Made by a program: the position numbers and the translations under genes. From positions 1-29,971 of IMG/VR virus record IMGVR_UViG_3300045997_000077: a DNA stretch of 29,971 nt; one strand, given 5' to 3'. This document shows positions 1-6,764 of the stretch, piece by piece; positions within the stretch are counted from its first letter, which is position 1, and the number at the start of each line of letters is the position of its first letter. This stretch comes from a virus. The notes beneath the pieces are model-generated. The model was not told where the DNA came from and did not search any database. It saw nothing but the letters and a program-made list of their open reading frames with translations.

Positions 1-2
1 CT

Positions 3-461
3 TCAATGGCAAAGTTGCTGGAACTTGATCTTGACGATCAGACATTCAAAGACACGGTAGAAGGAATGTCTGGCGAGATCGAAGCCAAAGCCATCAATGT
101 TGCCGCGTTTATTCGCAATGTGGAATCGTCTGCTGCTGCCATAAAGGAAGCCGAAGGCCGCATGAAGGCGCGACGCGAAGCATTGGAAAAGAAGACTGCA
201 TGGCTGATGGATTACCTCAAGCGCAACATGGAGGCTTGCGGAATTACCAAGATCGAGTCTCCAGAGTTGTCACTGTCGATCCGTAAGAATCCGCCTTATC
301 TGGTGGTCGATTGTGCCGCAGCGATTCCCGACTATTATTGGACTGATCCGCCAGTTCCAGAAAAGGTGTTGGACAAGAAAGGCATCAAGGAAGTCATTGC
401 AGCAGGTCACGAGGTTGCCGGAGTGCATCTGGAACACGGAACTCGTCTTGAAATCAAATGA
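3..461 (+). CDS. Siphovirus Gp157-family protein (5' end probably cut by window edge)
   Basis: The protein reads as a Gp157-family phage protein, a group found in early regions beside ssb and recombination genes; its biochemical role is not firmly established. From the first ATG at position 6 there are 151 codons. The pattern fits the family: an acidic start, EGMSGEIEAKA, a charged helical middle (residues about 40-75, likely coiled coil), then SIRKNPP, a DKKGIKEVIAAGHEVAGVHLE segment and a basic end. Family members usually carry 10-20 more residues at the N-terminus, and the frame is open to the left edge, so the true start is probably outside the window. The stop overlaps the start of the next gene (ATGA). 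Family call is good; function is unknown. Confidence 0.8.
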   Translation, partial: SMAKLLELDLDDQTFKDTVEGMSGEIEAKAINVAAFIRNVESSAAAIKEAEGRMKARREALEKKTAWLMDYLKRNMEACGITKIESPELSLSIRKNPPYLVVDCAAAIPDYYWTDPPVPEKVLDKKGIKEVIAAGHEVAGVHLEHGTRLEIK

Positions 462-994
462 AGATCGATATTCCTTTATCCCTTTTGCGAAGACTATATA
501 TAGATGAACAAAAGAGTATCACTGATATTGCCAAAATGTATGGATATTCACTCTCAACAATTCGCAGCAGGCTTCTTGAACACGGACTATTGAGATCAAT
601 AAATGAGTCCTTAAAGATTGCTCGTTTACAAGGAAAATTCCCTTCTAAACGTGGGATAGCTATAGGTCCAATGTCATCTGCCACAAAGAAGAAGCTGTCG
701 TTATCGCAGTTTGCAAACGGTGAGCGAAAAGCAAAAGGAATATCTTTGAAGCCAGCCGGTTATTTTGAAATAACTAGAGGAAATAACAAAGGCAAGTTGT
801 TGCATAGGGTCATCATGGAGCAGCATTTAGGGAGGACGCTGAGACATGATGAAATTGTCCATCATAAAGACAGAAACAGGGAGAACAATGACATATCCAA
901 TTTACAAGTAATGACAAAGAAGCAACATAGCCGTCATCATGGTTTAGAGAATTTAACTTTTCGGAAAAGGAAAAAAAATGGCCAGTTTATGTAA
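458..994 (+). CDS. HNH endonuclease with N-terminal helix-turn-helix (probable homing-type)
   Basis: This 178-residue protein has two recognisable parts. Residues 15-45 resemble a helix-turn-helix (ITDIAKMYGYSLSTIRSRL), which would bind DNA. Residues 116-161 form an HNH nuclease core with His135-His136, Asn148 and further His at 157 and 160. The middle (about 50-95) is basic and looks like a modular DNA-binding linker of homing enzymes. The gene starts in an ATGA overlap with Gp157 and ends inside ssb. It is clearly AT-rich (about 37 percent GC over 481-660, against about 60 percent for a line of the upstream gene), which suggests recent acquisition. The last ten residues are encoded by the ssb leader itself. 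A free-standing homing endonuclease is the likeliest role; a packaging-associated HNH is less likely away from the terminase. Confidence 0.87.
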   Translation: MKIDIPLSLLRRLYIDEQKSITDIAKMYGYSLSTIRSRLLEHGLLRSINESLKIARLQGKFPSKRGIAIGPMSSATKKKLSLSQFANGERKAKGISLKPAGYFEITRGNNKGKLLHRVIMEQHLGRTLRHDEIVHHKDRNRENNDISNLQVMTKKQHSRHHGLENLTFRKRKKNGQFM

Positions 995-1391
995 AGTCAT
1001 GCTTATAGGGAATATCGGGCACGATCCTGAAATGCGTTACATGCCTAGCGGCGAAGCTGTCTGCAACTTCTCGATGGCAACATCGGAAGAATGGAAAGAC
1101 AAGAATACGGGCGAGAAGAAGGAAGACACTTCATGGCACCGCATCAGCATGTTTGGCAAACTTGCCGAGATCGGCGAGAAGTATCTCAAGAAAGGAATGC
1201 AGGTTTACATCGAAGGCCGACTGAAATATCGGGAATACACCGACTCTGCTGGCGTCACCAAGATGTCGGTCGAAATCAAGGCCGATACGATGAAGATGCT
1301 GTCCAGCAAGTCATCGCAGGACTCTGCTGCCAAAGTCGCACCATCTAAAGCGGCCGAGCAGGAAATCATCGAAGACGATATCCCTTTCTAG
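978..1391 (+). CDS. ssb: Single-stranded DNA-binding protein
   Basis: An OB-fold SSB of 137 residues. It opens with MASLCKVMLIGNIGHDPEMRY, the classical SSB strand 1 and loop, followed by the conserved WHRI and GMQVYIEGRL strands (residues about 51-85). A flexible linker rich in Ser, Ala and Lys leads to the acidic tip EDDIPF, which in bacterial SSBs recruits repair and replication partners. It coats single-stranded DNA during phage replication and recombination, which agrees with NinB downstream. The start at 978 is preceded by a CGGAAAAGGAA leader and overlaps the HNH gene by 17 bases. A weak hairpin terminator follows the stop. Confidence 0.97.
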   Translation: MASLCKVMLIGNIGHDPEMRYMPSGEAVCNFSMATSEEWKDKNTGEKKEDTSWHRISMFGKLAEIGEKYLKKGMQVYIEGRLKYREYTDSAGVTKMSVEIKADTMKMLSSKSSQDSAAKVAPSKAAEQEIIEDDIPF

Positions 1392-1415
1392 CATAAGCAA
1401 GTAGCGCAAATAAGG

Positions 1416-1450
1416 ATGGTCAGAATTAGAAACTCTGATCATTCTTTTTA
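1416..1450 (+). terminator. Weak intrinsic terminator after ssb
   Basis: Bases 1416-1424 pair with 1434-1442 (core GGTCAGA with TCTGATC, one G-T pair), leaving a 9-base loop, and a T-rich stretch CTTTTTATT follows. The stem is AT-rich and so weak. It lies between the ssb stop and the -35 box of the next promoter, a sensible place to separate two transcription units. Confidence 0.45.
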
Positions 1451-1479
1451 TTGACTATGTGAGAATTTGTGGCTAGAAT
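1451..1479 (+). promoter_or_regulatory. Sigma-70-type promoter for the small-gene operon
   Basis: A TTGACT -35 box (1451-1456) and a TAGAAT -10 box (1474-1479) are separated by exactly 17 bases. Both are one mismatch from consensus. The initiation point would fall near 1486, about 40 bases before the first small start codon at 1527. It probably drives the plus-strand run 1527-4950. No obvious operator palindrome overlaps it. Confidence 0.75.
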
Positions 1480-1526
1480 CCTTACATACCAGCTAACATT
1501 AACTACCTACGGAAAAGGAAACAACC

Positions 1527-1610
1527 ATGAAAACAATCACCACTATCACCAAATATTACATCCTAGTCGAAACTGAAGACGGGATGCTGATATCAATCAC
1601 CACACTCTAA
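1527..1610 (+). CDS. 27-residue microprotein
   Basis: A short reading frame of 27 codons, Thr/Ile-rich at the start and then acidic (LVETEDGML). It is the first frame after the strong promoter and has the same leader as its neighbours: GGAAAAGGAAACAACC directly before the ATG. That conserved leader is the main support for real translation. There is no signal peptide or recognisable domain. It could be a small regulator, or a leader peptide for the downstream cistrons. Confidence 0.5.
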   Translation: MKTITTITKYYILVETEDGMLISITTL

Positions 1611-1632
1611 TTACTTTCGGAAAGGAACAATC

Positions 1633-1833
1633 ATGTCACATCTGATCAGACTCGAAACCACCAAGACTTATGCGACTGAGGCCAATGCAGTGAAGGCCTT
1701 TGAAAAGATCTTCGGCAACGACGAAATTCGCTACATCATTCTTCGGACAGAAGATGGTCGGTTCTTTCCTGCTGCGCTCGGACAATCTGCCATTCAAGCT
1801 GGCGTCCATTTCCACTTTCATGTTCTTGGCTAA
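1633..1833 (+). CDS. Small phage protein of unknown function (66 aa)
   Basis: Sixty-six residues with a CGGAAAGGAACAATC leader before the ATG. It begins MSHLIRLETTKTYATEANAVKAFEKIFG, continues with a short beta-rich part (IRYIILRTEDGRFFPAALG) and ends in HFHFHVLG. The layout suggests a small alpha/beta fold; proteins of this look recur in phages of Burkholderiales-type hosts, but I know no function. It sits between the microprotein and an exported protein with 20-35 base gaps, so it is one cistron of the same operon. Confidence 0.75.
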   Translation: MSHLIRLETTKTYATEANAVKAFEKIFGNDEIRYIILRTEDGRFFPAALGQSAIQAGVHFHFHVLG

Positions 1834-1865
1834 TCAACTTCACATATCTTCGGAAAGGAAACATC

Positions 1866-2186
1866 ATGAACTTCTCAAAACAACTCCTGATACCACTCGT
1901 GATTTCGACAGCAGTCTTCGCGTCTGACTGCGCCCGTGCAGGAGATCTTTCCTGCCTCCAGATGAGCCAAGTAGCAGTTCTTGCAAATACAGCAAAGGCA
2001 CAAGACATGCCTGAAAGAGTAGTGAAACTGATGATTGCGGACAGTTTCAAAGACGCAACCATGAGAAAACAGGCAACTGCTGTTTCAGACTTCATCTATG
2101 CCAGCGAAACTTTTACCGATGATCAAGCCAAAAAGAAAGTCCTGCTTCTCTGCATGGAAGCCCGTCATGGCAAGACCATCAAGTAA
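1866..2186 (+). CDS. Exported (periplasmic) protein of unknown function
   Basis: The 106-residue product starts with a Sec-type signal peptide: Lys near the N-terminus, a hydrophobic core LLIPLVISTAVFA, and a likely cleavage after the ARA at residues 23-25. The mature part is about 80 residues, helical and charged, with two Cys (LSCLQM near the new N-terminus and LLCMEAR near the end) that could form a disulphide in the periplasm. The leader CGGAAAGGAAACATC decides the start. A phage-encoded periplasmic protein in an early operon could act on the host envelope or on superinfection, but nothing in the sequence fixes this. Confidence 0.75.
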   Translation: MNFSKQLLIPLVISTAVFASDCARAGDLSCLQMSQVAVLANTAKAQDMPERVVKLMIADSFKDATMRKQATAVSDFIYASETFTDDQAKKKVLLLCMEARHGKTIK

Positions 2187-2212
2187 TCACTCAACCACGG
2201 AAAGGAACTGAC

Positions 2213-2533
2213 ATGAGCAAATTTTCCCTCGAACTATTCTCGGATTTTCACAAGGATGTCTATGGCTTCCGTCCGAACATGCACCACCCGTTCTACACGA
2301 TGTCCGACGCGGAGCGACAGGCTGAATGGGAATACATGCAAGTCACGCTTCGTTCCAATGAAGAACGCAGCAGAAAAGAGGAACAGATAGCAATCGAACT
2401 TTTCGAGCGCAACATTCCGCATGGCAAACGCGACGACTACATCGCAGATCTCATCGAGAACGAAGGATTGGGCGACCCAGACTTTGCCTGTTTCCTCCGA
2501 AACTTGCCCTACGGATACCTGACCAAGAAATGA
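2213..2533 (+). CDS. Hypothetical acidic phage protein (106 aa)
   Basis: A 106-residue, strongly charged protein with the leader CGGAAAGGAACTGAC. An aromatic N-terminal part (FSLELFSDFHKDVYGF) is followed by a charged helix (residues about 38-75) and a C-terminal segment DLIENEGLGDPDFACFLRNLPYGY. No catalytic motif, membrane segment or signal peptide is seen. The stop overlaps the NinB start by ATGA, so the two are translationally coupled, and a role in the same recombination or replication setting is possible but unproven. Confidence 0.7.
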   Translation: MSKFSLELFSDFHKDVYGFRPNMHHPFYTMSDAERQAEWEYMQVTLRSNEERSRKEEQIAIELFERNIPHGKRDDYIADLIENEGLGDPDFACFLRNLPYGYLTKK

Positions 2534-2955
2534 AGAAGTTTTTCATTCTCCGTGACGACGGGGCGTATGAACTCATGCGCTCCTTCATCGCTGCAAACTG
2601 GAAAACATGCGCCTCTGCAGATGCTCCATTAGCAGTCGCCATTTCGCCTTATAAGCCCTCTAGGACGCTGGAACAGAACAATCTGATGTGGGCATTGCTT
2701 GAGGAAGTTTCGCAGCAGGGATGGGTCGCCAAGCGCAAGTTTTCATCAGAGGTTTGGCACGAGCATTTCAAGAAATCCTTTTTACCAGATGTCAATTCTA
2801 AAGGAGACTTGAAATGGACATTACTGCCCGACGGATCACGCATTTGCACCATGAGTACCACGCGCCTCAATACACAGGAAATGTCCGACTACTTGTCGGA
2901 AATCATCGCTTTTGCAACTACTGAGTTAGGAGTCAAGTTCCATGAAAAAGGATAG
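2530..2955 (+). CDS. ninB: NinB/Orf-family recombination protein
   Basis: The 141-residue product fits the NinB (lambda Orf) family, a recombination mediator that binds single-stranded DNA and SSB and helps load recombinase. Family marks are the central R-T-L-EQNN-MWALL segment (residues about 48-58), the K-FS-EVWHEHFKK stretch (about 71-84), the polar S-T-RL-TQEMSDYL segment (about 110-122), and a length close to lambda Orf (146). It starts in an ATGA overlap with the previous gene. An ssb gene 1.1 kb upstream supports a shared recombination function. Confidence 0.9.
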   Translation: MKKFFILRDDGAYELMRSFIAANWKTCASADAPLAVAISPYKPSRTLEQNNLMWALLEEVSQQGWVAKRKFSSEVWHEHFKKSFLPDVNSKGDLKWTLLPDGSRICTMSTTRLNTQEMSDYLSEIIAFATTELGVKFHEKG

Positions 2956-3112
2956 CTGGATGTCTATACGTCTGGCAGATGACTTGAAGGAACGCATCAA
3001 GATGTCTGCCGAAAACGATCACAGGTCACTTGCTTCGCAAGTGGTTTATCTGGTGATTTTTGCTCTGACCATTATCGAGGATAACAACCATGGGAAATCT
3101 CGGAAGGCTTGA
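2942..3112 (+). CDS. Arc-like ribbon-helix-helix DNA-binding protein
   Basis: Fifty-six residues. Positions 6-45 match the ribbon-helix-helix layout: a short strand WMSIRLAD, a first helix DLKERIKMSAENDHR, a Ser at the turn (SLASQ), and a second hydrophobic helix VVYLVIFALTII. Such dimers bind operators through the paired strands. AGGAG lies nine bases before the ATG, and the start is inside the last 14 bases of ninB. The last residues are basic. The target could be an early or late phage promoter. Confidence 0.7.
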   Translation: MKKDSWMSIRLADDLKERIKMSAENDHRSLASQVVYLVIFALTIIEDNNHGKSRKA

Positions 3113-3248
3113 AGTGTTGATCGAACTTGCGATCAAAAACCAGAACTATCCACGGGCGCTGAGTTACCTGAATCAAGCTGGCGCGGAACTCAATAAGCTG
3201 ACCTTCGAAGTCGTCAAAAAGATGGAGGCAAACCATGAGCCTGTGTGA
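3090..3248 (+). CDS. Small helical hypothetical protein (52 aa)
   Basis: A 52-residue frame that overlaps both neighbours: its ATG is inside the Arc-like gene and its end runs into the next start at 3235. The protein looks like two or three amphipathic helices (RLEVLIELAIKN, RALSYLNQAGAELNKLTFEVVKKME). No domain is recognised. The tight overlap and consistent codon use support it as coding, but the size keeps this moderate. Confidence 0.55.
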   Translation: MGNLGRLEVLIELAIKNQNYPRALSYLNQAGAELNKLTFEVVKKMEANHEPV

Positions 3249-3507
3249 GTACAAAATGGATTTGGGCGAAGCGGGCGAGTTCGACTTCATCATCGAGTAC
3301 GCCTACTTTCCTGCCAGCACTGCACGCTGGCCGGGGGAGAAGGATGAACCAGAATGCGTCGTCGTCGAGAGCATCACTTTCGGCGGCATCGACTGGACGA
3401 GCCAGTTAGCCCCCATCATCCGCAAGGACGAACGGTTTCTCAAGGCGTGCCGCGACGAGTGGCTCGATGAGGTGGCAGAACATCAGATGGCTCTGGCGGG
3501 GGTGTGA
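3235..3507 (+). CDS. Hypothetical acidic protein (90 aa)
   Basis: Ninety residues, acidic, with a beta-looking first half (GEFDFIIEYAYFPAS and CVVVESITFGGIDWTSQL) and a helical end (DERFLKACRDEWLDEVAEHQ). Similar small proteins sit in phage accessory trains, but no function is known to me. GGAGG (3222-3226) lies in front of the ATG. Its stop overlaps the next start (GTGA), so it is co-translated with its neighbours. Confidence 0.65.
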   Translation: MSLCEYKMDLGEAGEFDFIIEYAYFPASTARWPGEKDEPECVVVESITFGGIDWTSQLAPIIRKDERFLKACRDEWLDEVAEHQMALAGV

Positions 3508-3698
3508 TGCCACTATATTACGTCAGCCTGTTCGCAGTTATCGACGGTGAGGGTTTCAACATTCATACCGACATCCATGCGGTCAATGGTGCAGAGGCCG
3601 TAATGCGCGTTGTGCAGTCCCTCAACAACCCAGATGGTCACATCCAGCGCCTGACCGTGGTGTGCCGTCCTGATTACGATGGAGTAACAATCAAATGA
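3504..3698 (+). CDS. Hypothetical small protein (64 aa)
   Basis: Begins with GTG at 3504 in a GTGATG cluster; the ATG at 3507 is an equally good start. The product is a compact alpha/beta sequence: strand PLYYVSLFAVID, an HTDIHAVNGAEAVMRVVQSLN helix, then strand RLTVVCRPD. This order resembles small phage proteins with a ferredoxin-like or double-stranded-RNA-binding-like outline, but that is only an impression. It joins the next gene by ATGA. Confidence 0.6.
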   Translation: MMPLYYVSLFAVIDGEGFNIHTDIHAVNGAEAVMRVVQSLNNPDGHIQRLTVVCRPDYDGVTIK

Positions 3699-3883
3699 CA
3701 GATACACCAGAACAACGCAAGCAGAAAGCCAAGGACGCCGGTTACACGAATCCGTTTTGTGCCGCGTGCGCGAACCTGAGTTCGCCCTCCAGCAAAACGT
3801 GCCGACAGTGCATTGCTGCCACGCCGAATTTTACGAAAGCTGCACGACAGTTTTTGGAAGGATGGAAAGGAACCATGCAATGA
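3695..3883 (+). CDS. Small zinc-ribbon-like protein (62 aa)
   Basis: Sixty-two residues with two Cys pairs, CAAC (about residues 22-25) and CRQC (about 36-39). The 10-residue spacing between them is what a short zinc-binding knuckle would need. The rest is basic and helical. The gene starts in an ATGA overlap and ends in another, in the middle of a closely packed train. The metal-binding idea rests on the four cysteines only. Confidence 0.55.
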   Translation: MTDTPEQRKQKAKDAGYTNPFCAACANLSSPSSKTCRQCIAATPNFTKAARQFLEGWKGTMQ

Positions 3884-4038
3884 GAAAGTGGTTTTTGAAA
3901 TTCCTGCGCTTCGGCCTGTGTGTCGACGAGTATTGCGCCCGTGTCAGCGGCAACCATGAGTTCCGTGCCGACAGCGTGCGGCGCATTGCCGAGATCGACC
4001 GTGAGCTTGACCTGTTGTCTTTGGAGGGGCGAGGATGA
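3880..4038 (+). CDS. Small hypothetical protein (52 aa)
   Basis: Read from the ATG at 3880, which overlaps the previous stop as ATGA; an ATG at 3757 in the same frame would only lengthen it into the upstream gene. The 52 residues begin with a basic hydrophobic segment (MRKWFLKFLRFGL), perhaps membrane-associated, followed by a charged amphipathic helix (VRRIAEIDRELDLLSLEG). No family is recognised. Confidence 0.5.
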   Translation: MRKWFLKFLRFGLCVDEYCARVSGNHEFRADSVRRIAEIDRELDLLSLEGRG

Positions 4039-4280
4039 CTGAAGAACAACTCACTAACCACATGGCACTAGTCGCATCACTTGAGAAAGAACGCGACACA
4101 TGGCGTCAGAAAGCCATCGAGCTTGGGTTGGAGACATCTGCAAAAGACAAACTGTTGAAGCAGTGCAAAGACACGCTTGAGGTACTAGCTAAGTTAGGTA
4201 ATGGAAACGCATACGGAAATAGTCGAGGAAACGAGATTGCCATACGAGCACTCGCCGCAATCGAGAAGGAGGGGCTGTGA
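4035..4280 (+). CDS. Hypothetical coiled-coil protein (81 aa)
   Basis: Eighty-one residues. The first 50 are a charged helix with coiled-coil character (LVASLEKERDTWRQKAIELGLE), then comes the segment LGNGNAYGNSRGNEIAIRALAAI, a glycine/asparagine patch followed by a helix of a kind often seen in Ea22-type accessory proteins. It starts in an ATGA overlap and its stop overlaps the GTG of the Ea22-like gene, so the two are probably made together. Confidence 0.6.
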   Translation: MTEEQLTNHMALVASLEKERDTWRQKAIELGLETSAKDKLLKQCKDTLEVLAKLGNGNAYGNSRGNEIAIRALAAIEKEGL

Positions 4281-4630
4281 AAATCACCGAACTCGAAGCA
4301 CTGGCGAAAGCTGCAACACCGGGGCCGTGGGAAACAGTTACAGGGCGAACCGCTGTTGGTAGACCGTTTGCCGTTGTTGTCTCTAACAACGTAGAGATTT
4401 GTGATGAACCAAGCGTTGATGTTCCACTTAGTAATAAAGCATTTTTAGATGGGAACGCATATTACATCGCCGCAGCCAACCCCGAAACAATCCTATCCAT
4501 GATCTCTCTGCTGCGGGAGATGGGAGAGGCATTGGAAACGGCTGATAAATATCTTTATCCAGACGACATGCACGATGAAGATGTGGTTCAGCTAAAGTCG
4601 GTCTTTGAAAAATATAAGGAGACGACATGA
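4277..4630 (+). CDS. Ead/Ea22-like phage protein
   Basis: A 117-residue protein with the signature of the Ead/Ea22-like group: an N-terminal LEALAKAATPGPWE, a central beta part, then the YIAAANPETILSMISLLREM helix. Lambda Ea22 lies in an early accessory region and has been tied to regulation of development, but the function of most members is unknown. The start is GTG, supported by GAGAAGGAGGGG just upstream and by overlap with the previous stop. The next gene begins in its ATGA. Confidence 0.75.
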   Translation: MKITELEALAKAATPGPWETVTGRTAVGRPFAVVVSNNVEICDEPSVDVPLSNKAFLDGNAYYIAAANPETILSMISLLREMGEALETADKYLYPDDMHDEDVVQLKSVFEKYKETT

Positions 4631-4950
4631 GTCCATGGACAGTTCTGGTGGCATCGCTGACCGACAAGCCCGAGAATCATCCAGTGTCTAAAACACATTG
4701 TCTTGAGAATCAGAGAGCGGCGACCGAGGCAGCACGGGCAAAGGCGGCTATCCGCAAGCAGGAACGGTGGGAGGCAGTCAGGGCGGTGCTGGGGATGCAC
4801 CCTGCCGGTCGCACGCTGGATGAACTGGTGCAGGATGTTCCCTACACCAAAACCTATCTGAGCAACATACTCAATCGCATGATGTCGAAGGGGCTGGTGC
4901 GCTTCACCAAGGCAATGAACAGCAACGTACGACACTGGAAGCTATCTTGA
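4627..4950 (+). CDS. Winged-helix DNA-binding-like protein
   Basis: A 107-residue protein. Residues 48-107 read as a winged helix: helix RWEAVRAVLGMHPAG, helix LDELVQDV, recognition helix KTYLSNILNRMMSKG, then a wing LVRFTKAM...VRHWKL. The first 45 residues are polar and helical. It is the last gene of the rightward operon and converges on the tail fibre gene. A transcription regulator is the natural reading; the fold is inferred from pattern, not shown. Confidence 0.6.
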   Translation: MSPWTVLVASLTDKPENHPVSKTHCLENQRAATEAARAKAAIRKQERWEAVRAVLGMHPAGRTLDELVQDVPYTKTYLSNILNRMMSKGLVRFTKAMNSNVRHWKLS

Positions 4951-4952
4951 CA

Positions 4953-4986
4953 TCCTCGCTGAAGGTAAAATCACCATCAGCGAGGA
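4953..4986. other. Strong hairpin between convergent operons
   Basis: Ten perfect base pairs (4953-4962 with 4977-4986), an A-A mismatch, then GGT with ACC around a 6-base loop. It lies in the 59-base gap where the rightward early genes meet the leftward tail genes. Neither strand has a T-run directly after the stem, so it is not a classical intrinsic terminator; it may instead stabilise 3' ends or pause polymerase. Confidence 0.55.
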
Positions 4987-5009
4987 AAACTCAAAGAAAT
5001 TTTTGGCAG

Positions 5010-6752
5010 TTACGCTGACGGACGAATTACGGTGTATCTGACCTCGAACGCCTCTGCAAGCGCGTTGGAAGTTATATTTTCTACATGTACATCTACCTGC
5101 CCTTGCGTGATTTCTCCTGCCCACACACGATATTTTCCAGCAGTAGCTACGTTATATTCTTTGACAATGAGACAGCTATCTTGGATGCCGATGTTGTTGT
5201 TGAGAAACGTGAATGTTGCAACGGCATTTGCTGCAAGACTTTCATCATTGATCGAGATTAGACCTGCATCTGCATCAACAGAAACTCCCGTAGATTTGCT
5301 CGTTGCTTGGTTCGTTGTCCCGCCCCACGAAGGGGTACCGCCTCCGCCACCACCGCCAATCTCATCCCACTCAGCGGCGTTGAAAGCAGCGGCAGCAACT
5401 GCCGCCTTTGCACGGTAAATCTTCCCTGCCTCAACGACAAGATCATTGGTGACGTATGCAACCGTTGAGTCAAATGGCTGAATTGGCGAAACCAATGAAA
5501 TTGCACGCCAACTGGCCGGCCAGAATGCGCCGTTACCTGTGACTGCGGTCGCGACATATATCTGGCCATTGTATAAAGCTAACTGACCCTTTTGATAGAG
5601 ACTCTGTGCATCGTATTCAGGGGCAACCGGATCCGGCGTGATGTTCACCCAATGCACAGGGTTGAATGGTCCAGTGCCGACGGTGCTTTTTGCCCTGTAA
5701 ATCTTTCCATCGCGGACAACCAGAGCCGCGCCTGCATAATCTTCTCTCGGGTCAAAACTTGGAACTGCTGTTTCACCAATTTCATACCAGAGTGCTGAAT
5801 TCCACGGCCCGCCAGCCACGGCTGACATCGCACGGTACAGCTTGCCGCTGTACACGACGACGTCATCTATGGCATATGCCTCATTTATCGAGAACGCAGT
5901 TATCGGGCCTGCGGCTCCACCGCCAGCACCGATCTCGTCCCAATCAGCGGCATTGAACGCGCCGGCCGCGAGGATTGCTTTAGCGCGATAGATCTTGCCA
6001 GCCTCGACCACCAAGTCATCTGGTGCATATGTGGCTGTAGCAGAAAATGCAGTTATCGGACCGACAGTTCCGCCGCCGCTGGCGCCGATTTCATCCCAAT
6101 CAGCAGGATTGAATGCTCCGGCAGCGACGGCCGCTTTGGCACGATAAAGTTTTCCCGTGTGAACGACCAAATCATCGACGGCATATGCCTTCGTTGTGTC
6201 GAAGAGGCCAAGTGCAGGCGCGGCAGCAGAACTAGCCCATGCAGTGCCATCCCATATCTTCAGCATAGCCGGCGCAGTAGTGTCGTACCACGCAGTTCCT
6301 GTTGATGGAGAAGTCGGCGCAGTTGCTCCAACAGTAATTACAGCAATGCCAGATCCTCCGCCGCCACCACCAGTACCAGCACCAACTCGGTAATCTACAT
6401 AGCTTGTGATCATTGTTGCCCCAACGATTACTTCATACAAGCGAAGATTAGCCACCGTGTCATTCCAGTCAGCCACGTTGGTGCTTACTTTGACAGCACC
6501 ATCTGACATGCTTGCCATGATGTAATTTGTGACGTTGGGAGTCAGGGCAACCTCTCCATTAGGAATTGCAAATACACCCAGACTTGCCTGAACATTGCCG
6601 CCGTAATATCCCCATTTCAGACCTGTCGTAGTAAGTTGGCGACGTCCATAAATTGAAGCCACAGACATGGCGTCAAACAATGCGTTGATAGTTATATCCT
6701 TGCCAGCTTGCGATTGAGCGAGAAGATCCAAATTGCTATTGCTGTTTGCCAT
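5010..6752 (-). CDS. Tail fibre / receptor-binding protein with six carbohydrate-binding-like repeats
   Basis: A 580-residue fibre. Residues 8-50 (LDLLAQSQAGKDITIN onward) resemble the attachment end of phage proteins of the DUF2793 kind. A poly-Gly hinge (about 126-135) precedes a T-P-S-TG-AWYDT segment. Six repeats of about 40 residues follow (184-223, 236-275, 287-326, 333-372, 380-418, 427-466), each with Tyr-x-x-Asp-Asp-Leu-Val-Val, a Gly-Lys-x-Tyr-Arg-Ala strand and a Phe-Asn-x-x-x-Trp end. This is the pattern of the CBM5/12 (chitin-binding) fold. A second poly-Gly hinge leads to a C-terminal beta domain (about 475-580) like that of trimeric fibre tips. It would bind a surface glycan on the host. 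It starts 12 bases after the tail hub stop and is the last gene of the leftward operon. Confidence 0.8.
   Translation of the reverse strand: MANSNSNLDLLAQSQAGKDITINALFDAMSVASIYGRRQLTTTGLKWGYYGGNVQASLGVFAIPNGEVALTPNVTNYIMASMSDGAVKVSTNVADWNDTVANLRLYEVIVGATMITSYVDYRVGAGTGGGGGGSGIAVITVGATAPTSPSTGTAWYDTTAPAMLKIWDGTAWASSAAAPALGLFDTTKAYAVDDLVVHTGKLYRAKAAVAAGAFNPADWDEIGASGGGTVGPITAFSATATYAPDDLVVEAGKIYRAKAILAAGAFNAADWDEIGAGGGAAGPITAFSINEAYAIDDVVVYSGKLYRAMSAVAGGPWNSALWYEIGETAVPSFDPREDYAGAALVVRDGKIYRAKSTVGTGPFNPVHWVNITPDPVAPEYDAQSLYQKGQLALYNGQIYVATAVTGNGAFWPASWRAISLVSPIQPFDSTVAYVTNDLVVEAGKIYRAKAAVAAAAFNAAEWDEIGGGGGGGTPSWGGTTNQATSKSTGVSVDADAGLISINDESLAANAVATFTFLNNNIGIQDSCLIVKEYNVATAGKYRVWAGEITQGQVDVHVENITSNALAEAFEVRYTVIRPSA
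5355..6203 (-). repeat. Six-fold repeat region of the tail fibre gene
   Basis: Six diverged coding repeats spaced 141-156 bases apart. Units 1, 2 and 6 are very close at the protein level (K-YRAKA, AFN-A-WDEIG) while 4 and 5 are the most diverged. The similarity also shows in DNA: near-identical stretches such as ATCTCGTCCCAATCAGCGGC recur at the unit ends. Such repeats can change number by recombination. Confidence 0.75.
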
Positions 6753-6764
6753 GATTGCGTCTCC

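Noticed and set aside
4946-5045. Shifted reading frame beyond the end of the winged-helix gene that could extend it
   Set aside because: A frame continues for about 30 codons after the stop, but there is no slippery site at the junction and the tail overlaps the fibre stop region; a random open stretch is simpler.
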